From Muribaculaceae bacterium (lineage in GTDB: Bacteria > Bacteroidota > Bacteroidia > Bacteroidales > Muribaculaceae), in contig JAQVCR010000001.1 in NCBI GenBank assembly GCA_028689665.1, positions 49,745 to 113,744 on the forward strand: DNA of 64,000 nucleotides, in the 5' to 3' direction. Under the pieces are notes generated by a model, which worked only from the letters and a program-made list of their open reading frames with translations, did no database searches and was not told the DNA's origin. The position numbers were made by a program, and so were the translations under genes. Within the stretch, counting starts at the first letter, position 1; every line of letters starts with the position of its first letter. Shown here one piece after another: positions 35,456 through 45,168 of the stretch.

Positions 35456-35553
35456 TTATATTTTTAAATATAATTATTAATTAATATCATATCTTTAGAG
35501 TTGACTTGAATTATCACGTCAAATATACATAAATAATTTCATTTCAAAAGAAA

Positions 35554-35588
35554 TTGCCTGTTAATATGGAATAAAATTATTAACTTTG
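35554..35588 (+). promoter_or_regulatory. Promoter for nagB
   Basis: TAACTTTG at 35581-35588 is an exact -7 element; a weaker TTG lies at 35554-35556. It is 33 bases before the nagB ATG and shows that the in-frame TTG at 35586 is within the promoter, not a start. Confidence 0.6.
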
Positions 35589-35621
35589 CGACGTTTACTA
35601 TTGAAATTTAGCAATTATATT

Positions 35622-36434
35622 ATGAGACTAATTATTGAACCAAATTACGAGCAAGTATCTGAGTGGGCTGCTAACTATGTAGCTTCTCGTATAAATAGCT
35701 CAAACGCAACAGAGAAGAAGCCTTTTGTACTAGGCTGCCCCACCGGTAGTTCTCCTCTTGGAATGTATCGCAAGCTTATTCAGCTTTATCAAGCTGGTAA
35801 AGTTTCGTTTAAGAATGTTGTAACTTTCAACATGGACGAATATTGCAATCTTCCTAAGGATCACTCTGAAAGCTACTATACTTTTATGTGGACTAATTTT
35901 TTCAGCCACATAGACATTAAGAAAGAGAATGTAAATATTCTTAATGGTAATGCTGCCGATCCTATTAAAGAATGCACAGCATACGAAGAAAAAATACTTT
36001 CATACGGTGGTATAGATTTATTCCTTGGTGGCGTAGGTCCTGACGGACACATCGCTTTTAACGAGCCGGGATCTTCTTTATCTTCTCGCACTCGCGTAAA
36101 GACTCTTACACAAGACACGATTATTGCAAATTCTCGTTTCTTCAACCACGACGTTAATTTAGTTCCTAAGACTGCTTTAACTGTGGGAGTAGCTACTATT
36201 ACCAGTGCTAAGAGCGTACTACTTATCGTTAACGGACACAACAAAGCTCGCGCACTTCGACACGGAGTAGAAGGTGGTGTAAGCCAAATGTGGACAATTA
36301 GTGCATTACAACTTCACCAACACGCTATTATTGTTGCCGATGAAGATGCTACTGCCGAACTAAAGGTTGGAACTTACAAATATTTTAAAGATATTGAAAA
36401 AGATAATCTAAATCCCGATACTCTTTTAAAATAA
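35622..36434 (+). CDS. nagB: Glucosamine-6-phosphate deaminase
   Basis: A 270-residue cytoplasmic enzyme that converts glucosamine 6-phosphate to fructose 6-phosphate and ammonia. The start at 35622 ([20 protein letters not shown]) matches the family N-terminus; the upstream frame runs into the promoter. Catalytic residues fall at the same numbers as in Escherichia coli NagB: Asp72 in TFNMDEY, Asp141 and His143 in [12 protein letters not shown], and Glu148. The substrate loop [13 protein letters not shown] is at 38-50. The divergent fused NagB-like/PIG-L gene suggests a shared amino sugar salvage function. A hairpin terminator follows. Confidence 0.97.
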   Translation: MRLIIEPNYEQVSEWAANYVASRINSSNATEKKPFVLGCPTGSSPLGMYRKLIQLYQAGKVSFKNVVTFNMDEYCNLPKDHSESYYTFMWTNFFSHIDIKKENVNILNGNAADPIKECTAYEEKILSYGGIDLFLGGVGPDGHIAFNEPGSSLSSRTRVKTLTQDTIIANSRFFNHDVNLVPKTALTVGVATITSAKSVLLIVNGHNKARALRHGVEGGVSQMWTISALQLHQHAIIVADEDATAELKVGTYKYFKDIEKDNLNPDTLLK

Positions 36435-36458
36435 AAATTTACACTGTTAAATATCGAA

Positions 36459-36491
36459 AATGGGAGCGGTAAAAATTTATCTGCTCCCATT
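36459..36491 (+). terminator. Intrinsic terminator after nagB
   Basis: A 9-base perfect inverted repeat (AATGGGAGC / GCTCCCATT) with a 15-base loop, 24 bases after the stop. The following T run is weak (GTAATTAACTTTT). Confidence 0.65.
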
Positions 36492-36514
36492 GTAATTAAC
36501 TTTTAAAGCAAACT

Positions 36515-37234
36515 ATGAAACGTTTTATCTTATTTTCTATATCATTTATTTTCTTAGCTGCAATCTTTACTCAGCTTACATTTGGAGAGAAAAAAATTAA
36601 AGACTGGGCTGACTTTGGACGTTATAAAGCAGCAAACAGCAAAATATTAAAGCCTGTTGATGTCGTATTTATGGGTAATTCCATTACCGACCACTGGGAT
36701 AATAACGACTCTCTATTTTTCGACAATAATAATTTTGCTGACCGTGGTATCAGTGGACAGACTTCTTGTGAGATGGTTGTACGATTCCGTCAAGACGTTA
36801 TCGACCTCAAACCTAAAGCAGTCGTTATACTAGCGGGGATCAACGATATTGCCGAAAATATTGGCAGAATATCCAACAAAGATATTATGGGGAACATTAT
36901 GTCGATGTGCGAATTAGCAACTGCAAATGGTATAAAGCCAATTCTTTGCTCCATACTTCCTTGCGATAGATTCGGATGGAACGCAAAGATTAAACCTGCC
37001 GAAAGAGTAAAAGAAATGAATGTTTTGATTCGCAAATATGCCAAAGAAAATAATTTCTATTATGTCGATTATCATTCTGCTCTTGGATTGCCTAATGGCG
37101 CACTTCCGGCTGAGATAGCTCCCGATGGCTGCCACCCAAACCTAGATGGATATAAAGTGATGGAAAAGCTTGTATTAAAAGGCATTGCCGCTACTCTTAA
37201 CACCAACTTCACAAAATACTATCGCACTAAATAA
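36515..37234 (+). CDS. SGNH/GDSL family acylhydrolase, secreted
   Basis: A 239-residue hydrolase with a signal peptide (about 1-23). The blocks of the SGNH family are complete: VVFMGNSITDHW with the nucleophile serine (block I, near 49-60), DRGISGQTS with the glycine (block II, near 75-83), VVILAGINDIA with the asparagine (block III), and APDGCHPNLDGY with the Asp-His pair (block V). Such enzymes remove acetyl or other acyl groups from sugars, or act as lysophospholipases or sialate esterases. It follows nagB on the same strand but after a terminator. Substrate unknown. Confidence 0.88.
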   Translation: MKRFILFSISFIFLAAIFTQLTFGEKKIKDWADFGRYKAANSKILKPVDVVFMGNSITDHWDNNDSLFFDNNNFADRGISGQTSCEMVVRFRQDVIDLKPKAVVILAGINDIAENIGRISNKDIMGNIMSMCELATANGIKPILCSILPCDRFGWNAKIKPAERVKEMNVLIRKYAKENNFYYVDYHSALGLPNGALPAEIAPDGCHPNLDGYKVMEKLVLKGIAATLNTNFTKYYRTK

Positions 37235-37249
37235 AGTGGAAATATATAG

Positions 37250-38029
37250 TTAAAATTCTATACCAAACCGTTGCTCGACCATCTGCACTTCGCTTTGAAG
37301 TGTCTGGTCGGGACGACATGGTACTATTGTTGCATATCCTCGGTCGAGAAGATACAAATCTGTTTCAGAATTATCCGGCTCTTCATTTTGATACTGTCCG
37401 GTAAGCCAATAGCAAGGATTCCCAAAGGGGTCTTTATGTTCAACAAATTCTTCTGTCCAATGCCCTTTTGCACTCACAGCGGCTTTGACTCCCTTAATTT
37501 TGCAATCGGCAGGAATATTTACATTAAGACACACTCCTTGAGGCAATTTGTCATTTAACAGACTGCCTACAATCTTCTTAATTAGCTCTTCGCATGAAGA
37601 AAAATCAGCATCTAGGCGATGAGAAAGATATGAAAAGCCAACGCTTGTAAGTCCCTGCATACACCCTTCAAATACTACCCCCATTGTCCCTGAATATATA
37701 GTACAAGTTCCACTATTTGCACCGTGATTAATTCCGGCAATCACCAAATCGGGACGGCGAGGCAACAATCTATTTAAAGCTAATTTAGCGCAATCGACCG
37801 GAGTACCATTAACACTATACATCTTAGCTCCTTTGTAATCGGCATATTGCTTAACTCGCAATGGCACTTCGACAGTAATTGATGACGATTTTCCCGACTG
37901 CTGTTGCAATGGTGCTACAACATAAATATCCCCAAAATCTTTCACAAAATCTATTAATGCGTGTATCCCGCCGGCATCTATTCCATCATCGTTACTTATA
38001 AAAATCAACGGTCGTCTGTTATCTAACAT
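37250..38029 (-). CDS. surE: 5'/3'-nucleotidase SurE
   Basis: A 259-residue metal-dependent nucleoside monophosphate phosphatase. The metal-binding motif ISNDDGIDAGGI has Asp14 and Asp15. Other blocks are VVAPLQQQSGKSSSIT (near 38-53), SVNGTPVDCAKLAL, and PDLVIAGINHGANSGTCTIYSGTMGVVFEG, with the asparagine that completes the metal site. Length is normal. It starts 18 bases after the end of the large Ig-like lipoprotein gene on the same strand, so the two are probably co-transcribed. Confidence 0.95.
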   Translation of the reverse strand: MLDNRRPLIFISNDDGIDAGGIHALIDFVKDFGDIYVVAPLQQQSGKSSSITVEVPLRVKQYADYKGAKMYSVNGTPVDCAKLALNRLLPRRPDLVIAGINHGANSGTCTIYSGTMGVVFEGCMQGLTSVGFSYLSHRLDADFSSCEELIKKIVGSLLNDKLPQGVCLNVNIPADCKIKGVKAAVSAKGHWTEEFVEHKDPFGNPCYWLTGQYQNEEPDNSETDLYLLDRGYATIVPCRPDQTLQSEVQMVEQRFGIEF

Positions 38030-38047
38030 ATAATTTATATTTTATCT

Positions 38048-40000
38048 TTAGCGCTGATTACTGAAAGGGTTTTTACTATCTTGGAATTGATTAGTTCCAA
38101 AAGAGTTCTCTTCGACTTCGTCTTCATCTTCGCCATTATCTTTTTTCTTCTTTTTAGTCTTATCCTCCCACTTCTTAGCAGTTGGTTTATTTTTCTTTAT
38201 CACTTCGAGCTTCTGTTTATCCACAGGCATTGCATTAATATCCCAATTCTCGGTTACCTCCCAATTCTTCTTTAAAGAGAGCTTTTTAGGATAATAATAC
38301 ACATCTTCCGGTTGTATTTTTTTCTCGTAATTTCCTGTATCATATTTCCCATTTCCATTCCTGTCGATGACTAACCGAGCATAATAAGTCCCCGGATTTA
38401 AATACTGAAATTCGGCTGTCCCATTTAATATCGGTGCCGTACGTTGCACTTTATCATCCGAGCCTAGAAGCTCCACAAATGCGCTGTCGCGCACATTGAT
38501 TGTAAAGAACAAGTCGGAATATTCTTCAAGCTGTTTCACTGTAATTTCGCTTTCTATCGGCTTATTAAACAGTCCGTAAATATCTGTAATAGCTAAAGAA
38601 TCTATTAAAAGTTTATACGACGCTCCCGGCTCCCACGCATATTCTATATTATAATTGTGTAAATTATAGTCGTTATCTCTATTTAACAGAATCGCATCTG
38701 CTGTTTTTTCCCACAGCGAATCTTTCTTTATATATAGGTGAAGACCTTCTTGATTTATCGAGTCGAGTGGTATTTCAAATTTAAAACGAATAGGCGCATT
38801 CACCTCTTGCGTATTGCCGGTAGTTATGGCATATTTTATAAACTCAATTTTAGGCAAAGAATCTTCTTTCTCTTTATTTTTCTTCTTCTTTATTGCTTTC
38901 GATTTTTTCAATTTAAAAAGTAGAGTATCCGTGCCTTGCACAAGATTTTGAAGAGTATCACTTCGCATAAACTTTGCTTCCACCTTTACAGTATCCATTT
39001 TGAGCATCGCTCTATCGGTAATCCAATAAGTTATTGTATCATTTGTCATCGAGCGATTAATCTTATACCAATCCTTCTTCTCCGGCTCATAATCTAATAG
39101 CTTTATTTGTGGTAATGTATCTGCAGGAGCGGCAAATTCAAGATAGAATTTATTAGAATCGGGACGCTCATCTTTAACAAGATATTGCGATTTACGATTC
39201 TCATTAAACATACTTAGCAATATATCATTGGGCAAATAATGAGTATGTGGTGCAATAATCACAGTGTCGAGGCGATGCTCAGCCGTGAAAATCGAATCGG
39301 GCTTCATTTCCGACGTTGCCGAAGGCTCAATAGGCACACCATAAAATGCTATATCCTCAGTAGGATTAGCAAATTTATTATCCCTGTCAACATCATTTAT
39401 CGCAAAAAGATTATACTTCCCCGCTTTCAAATTACGAATAGTGAATTGCCCATAACCATTTGTTCTCGATATCCTTAATAATGGCACCTTATAAAAAGCA
39501 GTATCATCTAAATTCATATGCACCCCTACAAGCATTTTTTGTTGAGGCTCAAGCGTACGAGAATCTAACAGAATCCCCGAAATCTGTAGAGAATCAATCA
39601 TGTCGCCCGTTGAGAACGCATAAGAGAATCCTTCGATGGGATTACCCTCATTAACATCTTGAATTGCATCGGCAAAATCTATCGAATAGGTTGTATTATC
39701 AAGCAATGTATCCTTAAATTCAATCACAATCTTACGTCCTTGCGCCTTTACAGTTGCCGGTTCCTTCTGTACCGGCGAAATTACCACCTTATCTTGCTGG
39801 TCTTTAAGTTGAACAAGCTCATCAAATTCTATCTCAACTTTATTACCGGTTACATTCTTTGCCTCAGGGGCAGGATTACTCTTCACAAATACCGGCGCAA
39901 GCATATCTTGCACCCCACCGGTAGGTCGTCCGATGCTGGCACATGAATAAAGTAACAATCCAAGCAATGCAAAAACAAAATATTTAAATGACTTTTCCAA
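38048..40000 (-). CDS. Large lipoprotein with Ig-like domains
   Basis: A 650-residue lipoprotein precursor: signal MEKSFKYFVFALLGLLLYSC with the acylated cysteine at residue 20. The N-terminal domain SIGRPTGGVQDMLAPVFVKSNPAPEAKNVTGNKVEIEFDELVQL is the SbsA-type Ig-like (Big_5) module that opens a widespread family of Bacteroidota lipoproteins. Further beta-rich repeats follow, then NPGTYYARLVIDRNGNGKYDTGNY near 570-595, and a highly charged lysine/glutamate-rich C-terminal tail (about 615-635). Exact function is unknown. Family members are conserved and probably sit on the periplasmic side of the outer membrane. Upstream, TAACTTTG (minus strand, 40065-40072) marks the promoter. Confidence 0.85.
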   Translation of the reverse strand: MEKSFKYFVFALLGLLLYSCASIGRPTGGVQDMLAPVFVKSNPAPEAKNVTGNKVEIEFDELVQLKDQQDKVVISPVQKEPATVKAQGRKIVIEFKDTLLDNTTYSIDFADAIQDVNEGNPIEGFSYAFSTGDMIDSLQISGILLDSRTLEPQQKMLVGVHMNLDDTAFYKVPLLRISRTNGYGQFTIRNLKAGKYNLFAINDVDRDNKFANPTEDIAFYGVPIEPSATSEMKPDSIFTAEHRLDTVIIAPHTHYLPNDILLSMFNENRKSQYLVKDERPDSNKFYLEFAAPADTLPQIKLLDYEPEKKDWYKINRSMTNDTITYWITDRAMLKMDTVKVEAKFMRSDTLQNLVQGTDTLLFKLKKSKAIKKKKNKEKEDSLPKIEFIKYAITTGNTQEVNAPIRFKFEIPLDSINQEGLHLYIKKDSLWEKTADAILLNRDNDYNLHNYNIEYAWEPGASYKLLIDSLAITDIYGLFNKPIESEITVKQLEEYSDLFFTINVRDSAFVELLGSDDKVQRTAPILNGTAEFQYLNPGTYYARLVIDRNGNGKYDTGNYEKKIQPEDVYYYPKKLSLKKNWEVTENWDINAMPVDKQKLEVIKKNKPTAKKWEDKTKKKKKDNGEDEDEVEENSFGTNQFQDSKNPFSNQR

Positions 40001-40064
40001 AATATCACGAATTTTATGGATTAAAGGATATACAAAATACCCCTATTTTATATTTTTATGAATG

Positions 40065-40072
40065 CAAAGTTA
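40065..40072 (-). promoter_or_regulatory. Bacteroidota -7 element for the Ig-like lipoprotein/surE operon
   Basis: TAACTTTG on the minus strand, exact TAnnTTTG, 64 bases upstream of the lipoprotein start. No good -33 box. Confidence 0.5.
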
Positions 40073-40166
40073 GTAATAATTGATGGAAAATAGTTTTTTC
40101 GCATCTTAATATAATAAAATACAGCTAAAAGCGCACCTAATTATTTCAATCTTGAAAATAAAAATG

Positions 40167-40174
40167 TATATTTG
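40167..40174 (+). promoter_or_regulatory. Bacteroidota -7 element for secDF
   Basis: TATATTTG followed by GC, matching TAnnTTTG, 56 bases upstream of the secDF start. A -33 TTG at 40152-40154 is too close to be convincing. Confidence 0.5.
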
Positions 40175-40230
40175 CAGGCTGTAAATTATAATTGAATAAT
40201 TAACAATAAAAATAATTAACTTTTTAACAC

Positions 40231-43215
40231 ATGCAAAGTAAAGGATTTATTAGAGTTATTGCCATTCTATTGGTTCTTGTATGCGCATTTTATCTGTCAT
40301 TCTCTTTCGTTACTCGTCATTTCGAAGGAAAGGCGGCTGAATATGCTCAAGCTCAATCTAAGACTTCTGATGTCGCAGACAGCAACTACAAGACCTTCTA
40401 TAATGCGTTTATCGACTCTATCGCCAAGGAAAAAGTGTATTTAGGATATTACACTTTCCAACAAGCTAGAGAAATGGAAGTAGGTCTAGGACTAGACCTT
40501 AAAGGTGGTATGAACGTAACGCTTCAAATTTCGGTTCCCGATATTTTGAGAGCTTTATCAAATCAAAACCCTGACCCTAAATTTAACCGTGCAATCGCAA
40601 TTACCGATTCACTTCACCGTCAAGAAAAAGATTTTGTTGGTGCATTCTGCAAAGAATACACTAAACTAGCTCCTCAAGGTAGCCTAGCTCAAATCTTCCG
40701 TAATCTTGATAAAATTAAGACCGGTGCAAACAACACGGAAGTAGAGACTATCCTTAAAGAAGAAGTGTCTTCGATGGTCGACAACTCTTACAACGTGCTT
40801 CGTACTCGTATCGACCGTTTTGGTGTTGTATCGCCTAACATACAAAAACTTGAAAGAGATGGTCAGATTCTTCTTGAACTTCCGGGTGTAAAAGAACCTG
40901 AACGTGTGCGTAAACTACTTCAAGGAACTGCAAATCTTGAGTTCTACGAAACTCTTTCGATGACAGATATTGCTAATTCTATCCAAGCTCTTGATGCTGC
41001 CACTGCAAGCGACAAAACAGCTCAAATAGCTCAAGAAGAAAATGCTCCTGCTGATTCTGTTGCTACCGATAGCACTAAGACAGCCCCTGTCGTTGCCGAC
41101 GCTAAAGCCGACACTGCTAAGACAGCTCCTGTCGTTGCCGACGCTAAAGCCGACACTACAAGCGCACCTAAAACAGCAAGAACTCTTATCACACTACTTA
41201 ACGGAGGCGGTCAAGGTCCGGTTATTGGTACTGTTGCCACTATTGATACAGCTGCAGTAAATGCAATATTCAATTCAGCCGATGCTAAAAAAATTCTTCC
41301 ATCAAACTTAAAAGCTCGTTGGAGCGTAAAAGCTATTGATGAAAAAGGCAAATTTTATCAATTAATCGCTCTTAAAGCAAATGCAGGCAAGCCAATATTA
41401 AACGGCGATGTTATTGTAGATGCTAGTAGCGACTACGACAATATGCAAGGTAACGTAGTATCAATGACTATGAATGATGCCGGCGCAAGATCTTGGGCTC
41501 GAATCACTTCAAACAACATTGGTAAATCTATTGCAATTGTACTTGATGGTCAAGTATATTCATTTCCTAACGTAAACTCGGTAATCGAAGGTGGTCGCTC
41601 TCAAATCACTGGTAACTTCAGTGTAGAAGAAGCAAAAGACTTAGCTAACGTATTAAAGAGTGGTAAAATGCTTGCGAAAGTAAATATCGTAAGTGAAAGC
41701 GTTATAGGCCCTTCACTAGGTCAACAAGCTATTCAAAGTGGCTTTATTTCGTTTATCGTTGCCCTTGTCCTTCTTATGATCTTTATGATTGCAATATACG
41801 GCGTTGGTCCCGGACTTATCGTTAACTTCTGCTTGATTTGCAACTTATTCTTCATTATGGGTATTCTTGCCTCTATTCAAGCTGTGCTTACATTATCAGG
41901 TATTGCCGGTATCGTGCTTTCGCTTGGTATGGCGGTAGATGCTAACGTGCTTATTTTTGAACGTACTAAGGAAGAGCTTCGTGCAGGTAAAAACATTAAA
42001 GCTGCCGTTGCCGATGGTTACAAGAACGCATTCTCTGCAATCTTCGACTCTAACTTGACTTCTATCATAACAGGTCTTATCCTTCTTATTTATGGTACAG
42101 GTCCTATCAAAGGTTTCGCTACCACATTAATTATTGGTATCGTTTGTTCTTTCTTCACCGCAGTATTCGTTTCTCGTATCATCATCGAAGGTATTCTTAA
42201 CAAGGGTGGATTTAAAAATGTTACTTTCACAACTTCGTTAACTAAAAACCTTTGGACAAATACTCACTTTAACTTTATAGGCAGTCGTAAAACCGGTTTC
42301 GCAATGGTATTTGTTGCCATTATAATAGTTACCGGATCGCTAGCTTTTCGCGGACTTAACCAAGGTATTGACTTCTCTGGTGGTCGCAACTATATAGTTC
42401 AATTTGACCATCCTGTTGCTACTCACGAGCTTCAAGCTAAATTGGCTAACTCATTTGGCGATGCTTCACTTTCTGTTATCACTATCGATAACGACACTAA
42501 AGTGAGAATCTCTACCAACTATAAAATCGACAAAAACGAAGACAATATCGACGATGAGATTATGGCAATCTTGTTCAACGGTTTGAGCTCGGAACTTAAA
42601 GGTATGACAAAAGAAGACTTCAGTACTTCTAACGAGAACATCGGTGTCGTATCGGCTGAGAAAGTTGGGCCTAGTATCGCAAGCGATATTACTCGCGGTG
42701 CAATCTGGGCTGTAGCTCTATCATTGATAGCAATGGCACTATATATCTTGATACGTTTCCGTAACGTTTCATTCTCTATTGGAGCTCTTGCTGCTGTAGC
42801 ATTTACTGCTTACATCATCATTGGTTTCTACTCATTGTTCTACGGGCTATTCCCATTCTCAATGGAAATTGACCAATCATTTATCGCGGCTATATTGACC
42901 GTTATCGGTTATCAGGTTAACGATACTGTGGTTGTATTCGACCGTGTTCGTGAAAATCGTAATCTTTATCCTAAGCAAGACATATTGACTACTTTCAATG
43001 TTTCTCTTAACAGCACATTGACTCGTACAATTATGACATCGCTTAGTACTTTGTTAGTTCTCCTTTGTATCTTTATCCTAGGTGGTGAAACAATTCGTAG
43101 CTTCACATTCGCAATGTTGTTCGGTGTACTTATCGGTACTCTTTCTTCATTGTTCGTTGCAGCTCCTACTGCTTACCTAGTTCAAAAAGCAATGGAAAAG
43201 AAAGCAGCAAAATAA
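40231..43215 (+). CDS. secDF: Fused protein translocase subunit SecDF
   Basis: A 994-residue inner membrane protein joining SecD and SecF, which use the proton gradient to pull exported proteins through the Sec channel. One helix lies at about 8-28. The SecD signature is GLGLDLKGGMNVTLQI (near 88-103), and the periplasmic P1 domain contains RTRIDRFGVVSPNIQKLERDGQILLELPG. The SecD membrane bundle starts near 515 and carries LSLGMAVDANVLIFERTKEEL. The SecF half starts near 690 with RGLNQGIDFSGGRNYIV and ends with NDTVVVFDRVRENR and TRTIMTSLSTLLVLL. An alanine/aspartate/threonine-rich linker with a perfect-length repeat (see 41077-41160) interrupts the P1 region. The fused form is standard in Bacteroidales. 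A strong terminator follows. Confidence 0.97.
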   Translation: MQSKGFIRVIAILLVLVCAFYLSFSFVTRHFEGKAAEYAQAQSKTSDVADSNYKTFYNAFIDSIAKEKVYLGYYTFQQAREMEVGLGLDLKGGMNVTLQISVPDILRALSNQNPDPKFNRAIAITDSLHRQEKDFVGAFCKEYTKLAPQGSLAQIFRNLDKIKTGANNTEVETILKEEVSSMVDNSYNVLRTRIDRFGVVSPNIQKLERDGQILLELPGVKEPERVRKLLQGTANLEFYETLSMTDIANSIQALDAATASDKTAQIAQEENAPADSVATDSTKTAPVVADAKADTAKTAPVVADAKADTTSAPKTARTLITLLNGGGQGPVIGTVATIDTAAVNAIFNSADAKKILPSNLKARWSVKAIDEKGKFYQLIALKANAGKPILNGDVIVDASSDYDNMQGNVVSMTMNDAGARSWARITSNNIGKSIAIVLDGQVYSFPNVNSVIEGGRSQITGNFSVEEAKDLANVLKSGKMLAKVNIVSESVIGPSLGQQAIQSGFISFIVALVLLMIFMIAIYGVGPGLIVNFCLICNLFFIMGILASIQAVLTLSGIAGIVLSLGMAVDANVLIFERTKEELRAGKNIKAAVADGYKNAFSAIFDSNLTSIITGLILLIYGTGPIKGFATTLIIGIVCSFFTAVFVSRIIIEGILNKGGFKNVTFTTSLTKNLWTNTHFNFIGSRKTGFAMVFVAIIIVTGSLAFRGLNQGIDFSGGRNYIVQFDHPVATHELQAKLANSFGDASLSVITIDNDTKVRISTNYKIDKNEDNIDDEIMAILFNGLSSELKGMTKEDFSTSNENIGVVSAEKVGPSIASDITRGAIWAVALSLIAMALYILIRFRNVSFSIGALAAVAFTAYIIIGFYSLFYGLFPFSMEIDQSFIAAILTVIGYQVNDTVVVFDRVRENRNLYPKQDILTTFNVSLNSTLTRTIMTSLSTLLVLLCIFILGGETIRSFTFAMLFGVLIGTLSSLFVAAPTAYLVQKAMEKKAAK
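41077..41160 (+). repeat. Two-copy 42-base tandem repeat inside secDF
   Basis: Two adjacent 42-base units (41077-41118 and 41119-41160), differing at only a few bases, encode KTAPVVADAKADT plus one variable residue. The repeat expands a low-complexity linker in the periplasmic part of SecD and stays in frame. Copy number may vary between strains. Confidence 0.85.
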
Positions 43216-43237
43216 GATAAATAATACATCTAATATA

Positions 43238-43268
43238 ACAGCCCCGTCTGATTTTCAGACGGGGCTGT
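43238..43268 (+). terminator. Strong intrinsic terminator after secDF
   Basis: A 14-base perfect inverted repeat (ACAGCCCCGTCTGA / TCAGACGGGGCTGT) with a 3-base loop and a following TTTGTTTTG tract, 22 bases after the stop. The most GC-rich stem in the window. Confidence 0.92.
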
Positions 43269-43404
43269 TTGTTTTGATATAATCATTTCCATAAAACATA
43301 AAACAGTCATAGTACAGCATTCAGATACCAGTGAAGCATCTTTTGCGACTACAACCGGCAAAGAATTTGTAAAGATATGAATCTATGATTAGGTAACACA
43401 TCAA

Positions 43405-45168
43405 TCATTTCCAGACTCCCCAAAACGAACTTCTTATGGCACGCTCCGAATTTAGGCGAGCATTCGAGATTTCATCTTTATCAACCTCATCGGGATAAGA
43501 TAAAGGAGGAAACAGCCCTGAATATTCCGATGTATCTAAATCCAACAAATCAAGCAGTGTTGGAAATATCTGCTGATGCAGGCCGACTTTATTTCTAATA
43601 TTTCCTTCTACATTGCCACTATTAAGAATAATCAACGGAGAATAGGAAGATAATGAGTTATCATCGTTTATATCCTCATTAAAATCCACTCCATCGAGCA
43701 TAGAGCGTGGAATATTATGGTCGGCACATATAGCTATAATTGTGTTATTATACTTGCCATTCTGTTTCAAAGCCCCTACATAGTGCTTAATGTATTCATC
43801 TAGATTATTAGCTCATGAATAATAACTCTGTAAATTTCCGGCAATACTACTCTTAAAACTCAAGTTACATTCAGCTATTTCTCCATAAGGGCTGTGCATA
43901 TCAATAGTAGCAACAGCACAGAAAAAAGGTTGCTTTAGTGTCGGTATTTCTGAAATAACAAAATCAAAAATCTCTCTATCGGTAGCCCATCGGTCTTCTT
44001 TAGTCGAAATTATATCCATCGAGCCATAAAGCTCCTCGCAACCTATTGCAATATTCACTATGTTTTGATTCCAAAAGTCAGTTTTAGTCCCCACATAAGT
44101 TACACTATGCAAATCGGCATGTTTTTTCTTCATTTTCTTTATTATCGAAGGATATGTATTTTCCGGCTTAGAAATTACAAACTCACTTTCAGAAACATCA
44201 ATCAAACCCGTCGTCAAAGATAAAAAACCAGAAATAGAAGTATCTTGAAATGGTAGGTAATCAATATTTTTACAATATAGATTATTAGAATTATATGCTT
44301 CACCATTAAGGAACGGCATAACCGGCTTCCCATTTATCCGCTTATCTATCAGATGCGAATTCATAGATTCAACAATAATAAAGACCAAATTAGTCTTGTC
44401 TGTCGTTTTATGACTAAAATATTTTGAGTTCGAGGCAAAGAAATTACTCATTTCCTCTTTCTCTTCACTGCTTAATTTTATTGTAGCATTGTTAGCCCTA
44501 TTTATTGCATAGAAATAATAAGATTGCAACAACCCTCCTTCTCTGTATATTGAAGTGGGATCATATCGAAGTTTATCAATAATCAAATCGGAGTAGCTGC
44601 TGAATTGTGGATTAGTAACAGATCGAATTATATATACATTTAAATATAACAGCGATGCAAAAAGCAGAAATATAAAGCAGGAGCAGACTCTAAATCTAAA
44701 ACACAGTATTTCACCGAATTTCTTTTTATGGCATACCATAAAAATATTAGCAGCAACCGGAATGATTAAGTATATAATATACTGCGGCTTTATAAGATAC
44801 AAAATACTCGAGCCTATTCCGTTTAAATTTTGGAATTGCAAATATGTTTCAATTGGCATTATGCAAAGAATTGCACAACATAGAGCTGATTAACAAATGC
44901 CAGCAACGAATAGAAATACAGCAGAACCAAATAAATTTTAATAGGCTTCTTGAAGAACAGCTATAATAATAGCTGTCGACAATGGCGCACTGAGTAGAAA
45001 TAAACCTATAAATCTTGAAAAATCATAAAATGTAGAATAGCCCCAACTATATATAAACACACTGCTAAAGAAGTCGATCAATATGAAAGACAGGAAAAAG
45101 AAAAGTTGTACTTTAATTGCAAGATTTCTTCTAATTTTATATAGTATTTGCTTTATGAATTTCTTCAT
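43405..45168 (-). pseudogene. LTA synthase/sulfatase-type membrane protein, inactivated
   Basis: A decayed gene of about 588 codons read on the minus strand. The N-terminal piece (45168-44938) encodes membrane helices. Reading frame then changes near 44945 to a stretch coding KKPIKIYLVLLYFYSLLAF, and changes again between about 44892 and 44861 into the main piece (to 43813), which contains LVFIIVESMNSHLIDKR and PFQDTSISGFLSLTTGL, the sulfatase fold of the lipoteichoic acid synthase/phosphoglycerol transferase family. An in-frame TGA at 43815-43813 is followed, without a frame change, by ANNLDEYIKHYVGALKQNG and IIAICADHNIP, the expected C-terminal part of the fold. Three lesions make a functional product unlikely. 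It overlaps the end of the TIGR02757 gene by 32 bases. Confidence 0.82.

Noticed and set aside
35876..36244. 122-codon minus-strand open frame opposite nagB
   Set aside because: It lies entirely within the catalytic region of nagB and has no family pattern.
43813..43815. In-frame TGA read as selenocysteine or as tryptophan in an altered code
   Set aside because: Two frameshifts in the same gene point to decay, TGA is used as a normal stop elsewhere, and no selenocysteine insertion element or active-site context is visible.
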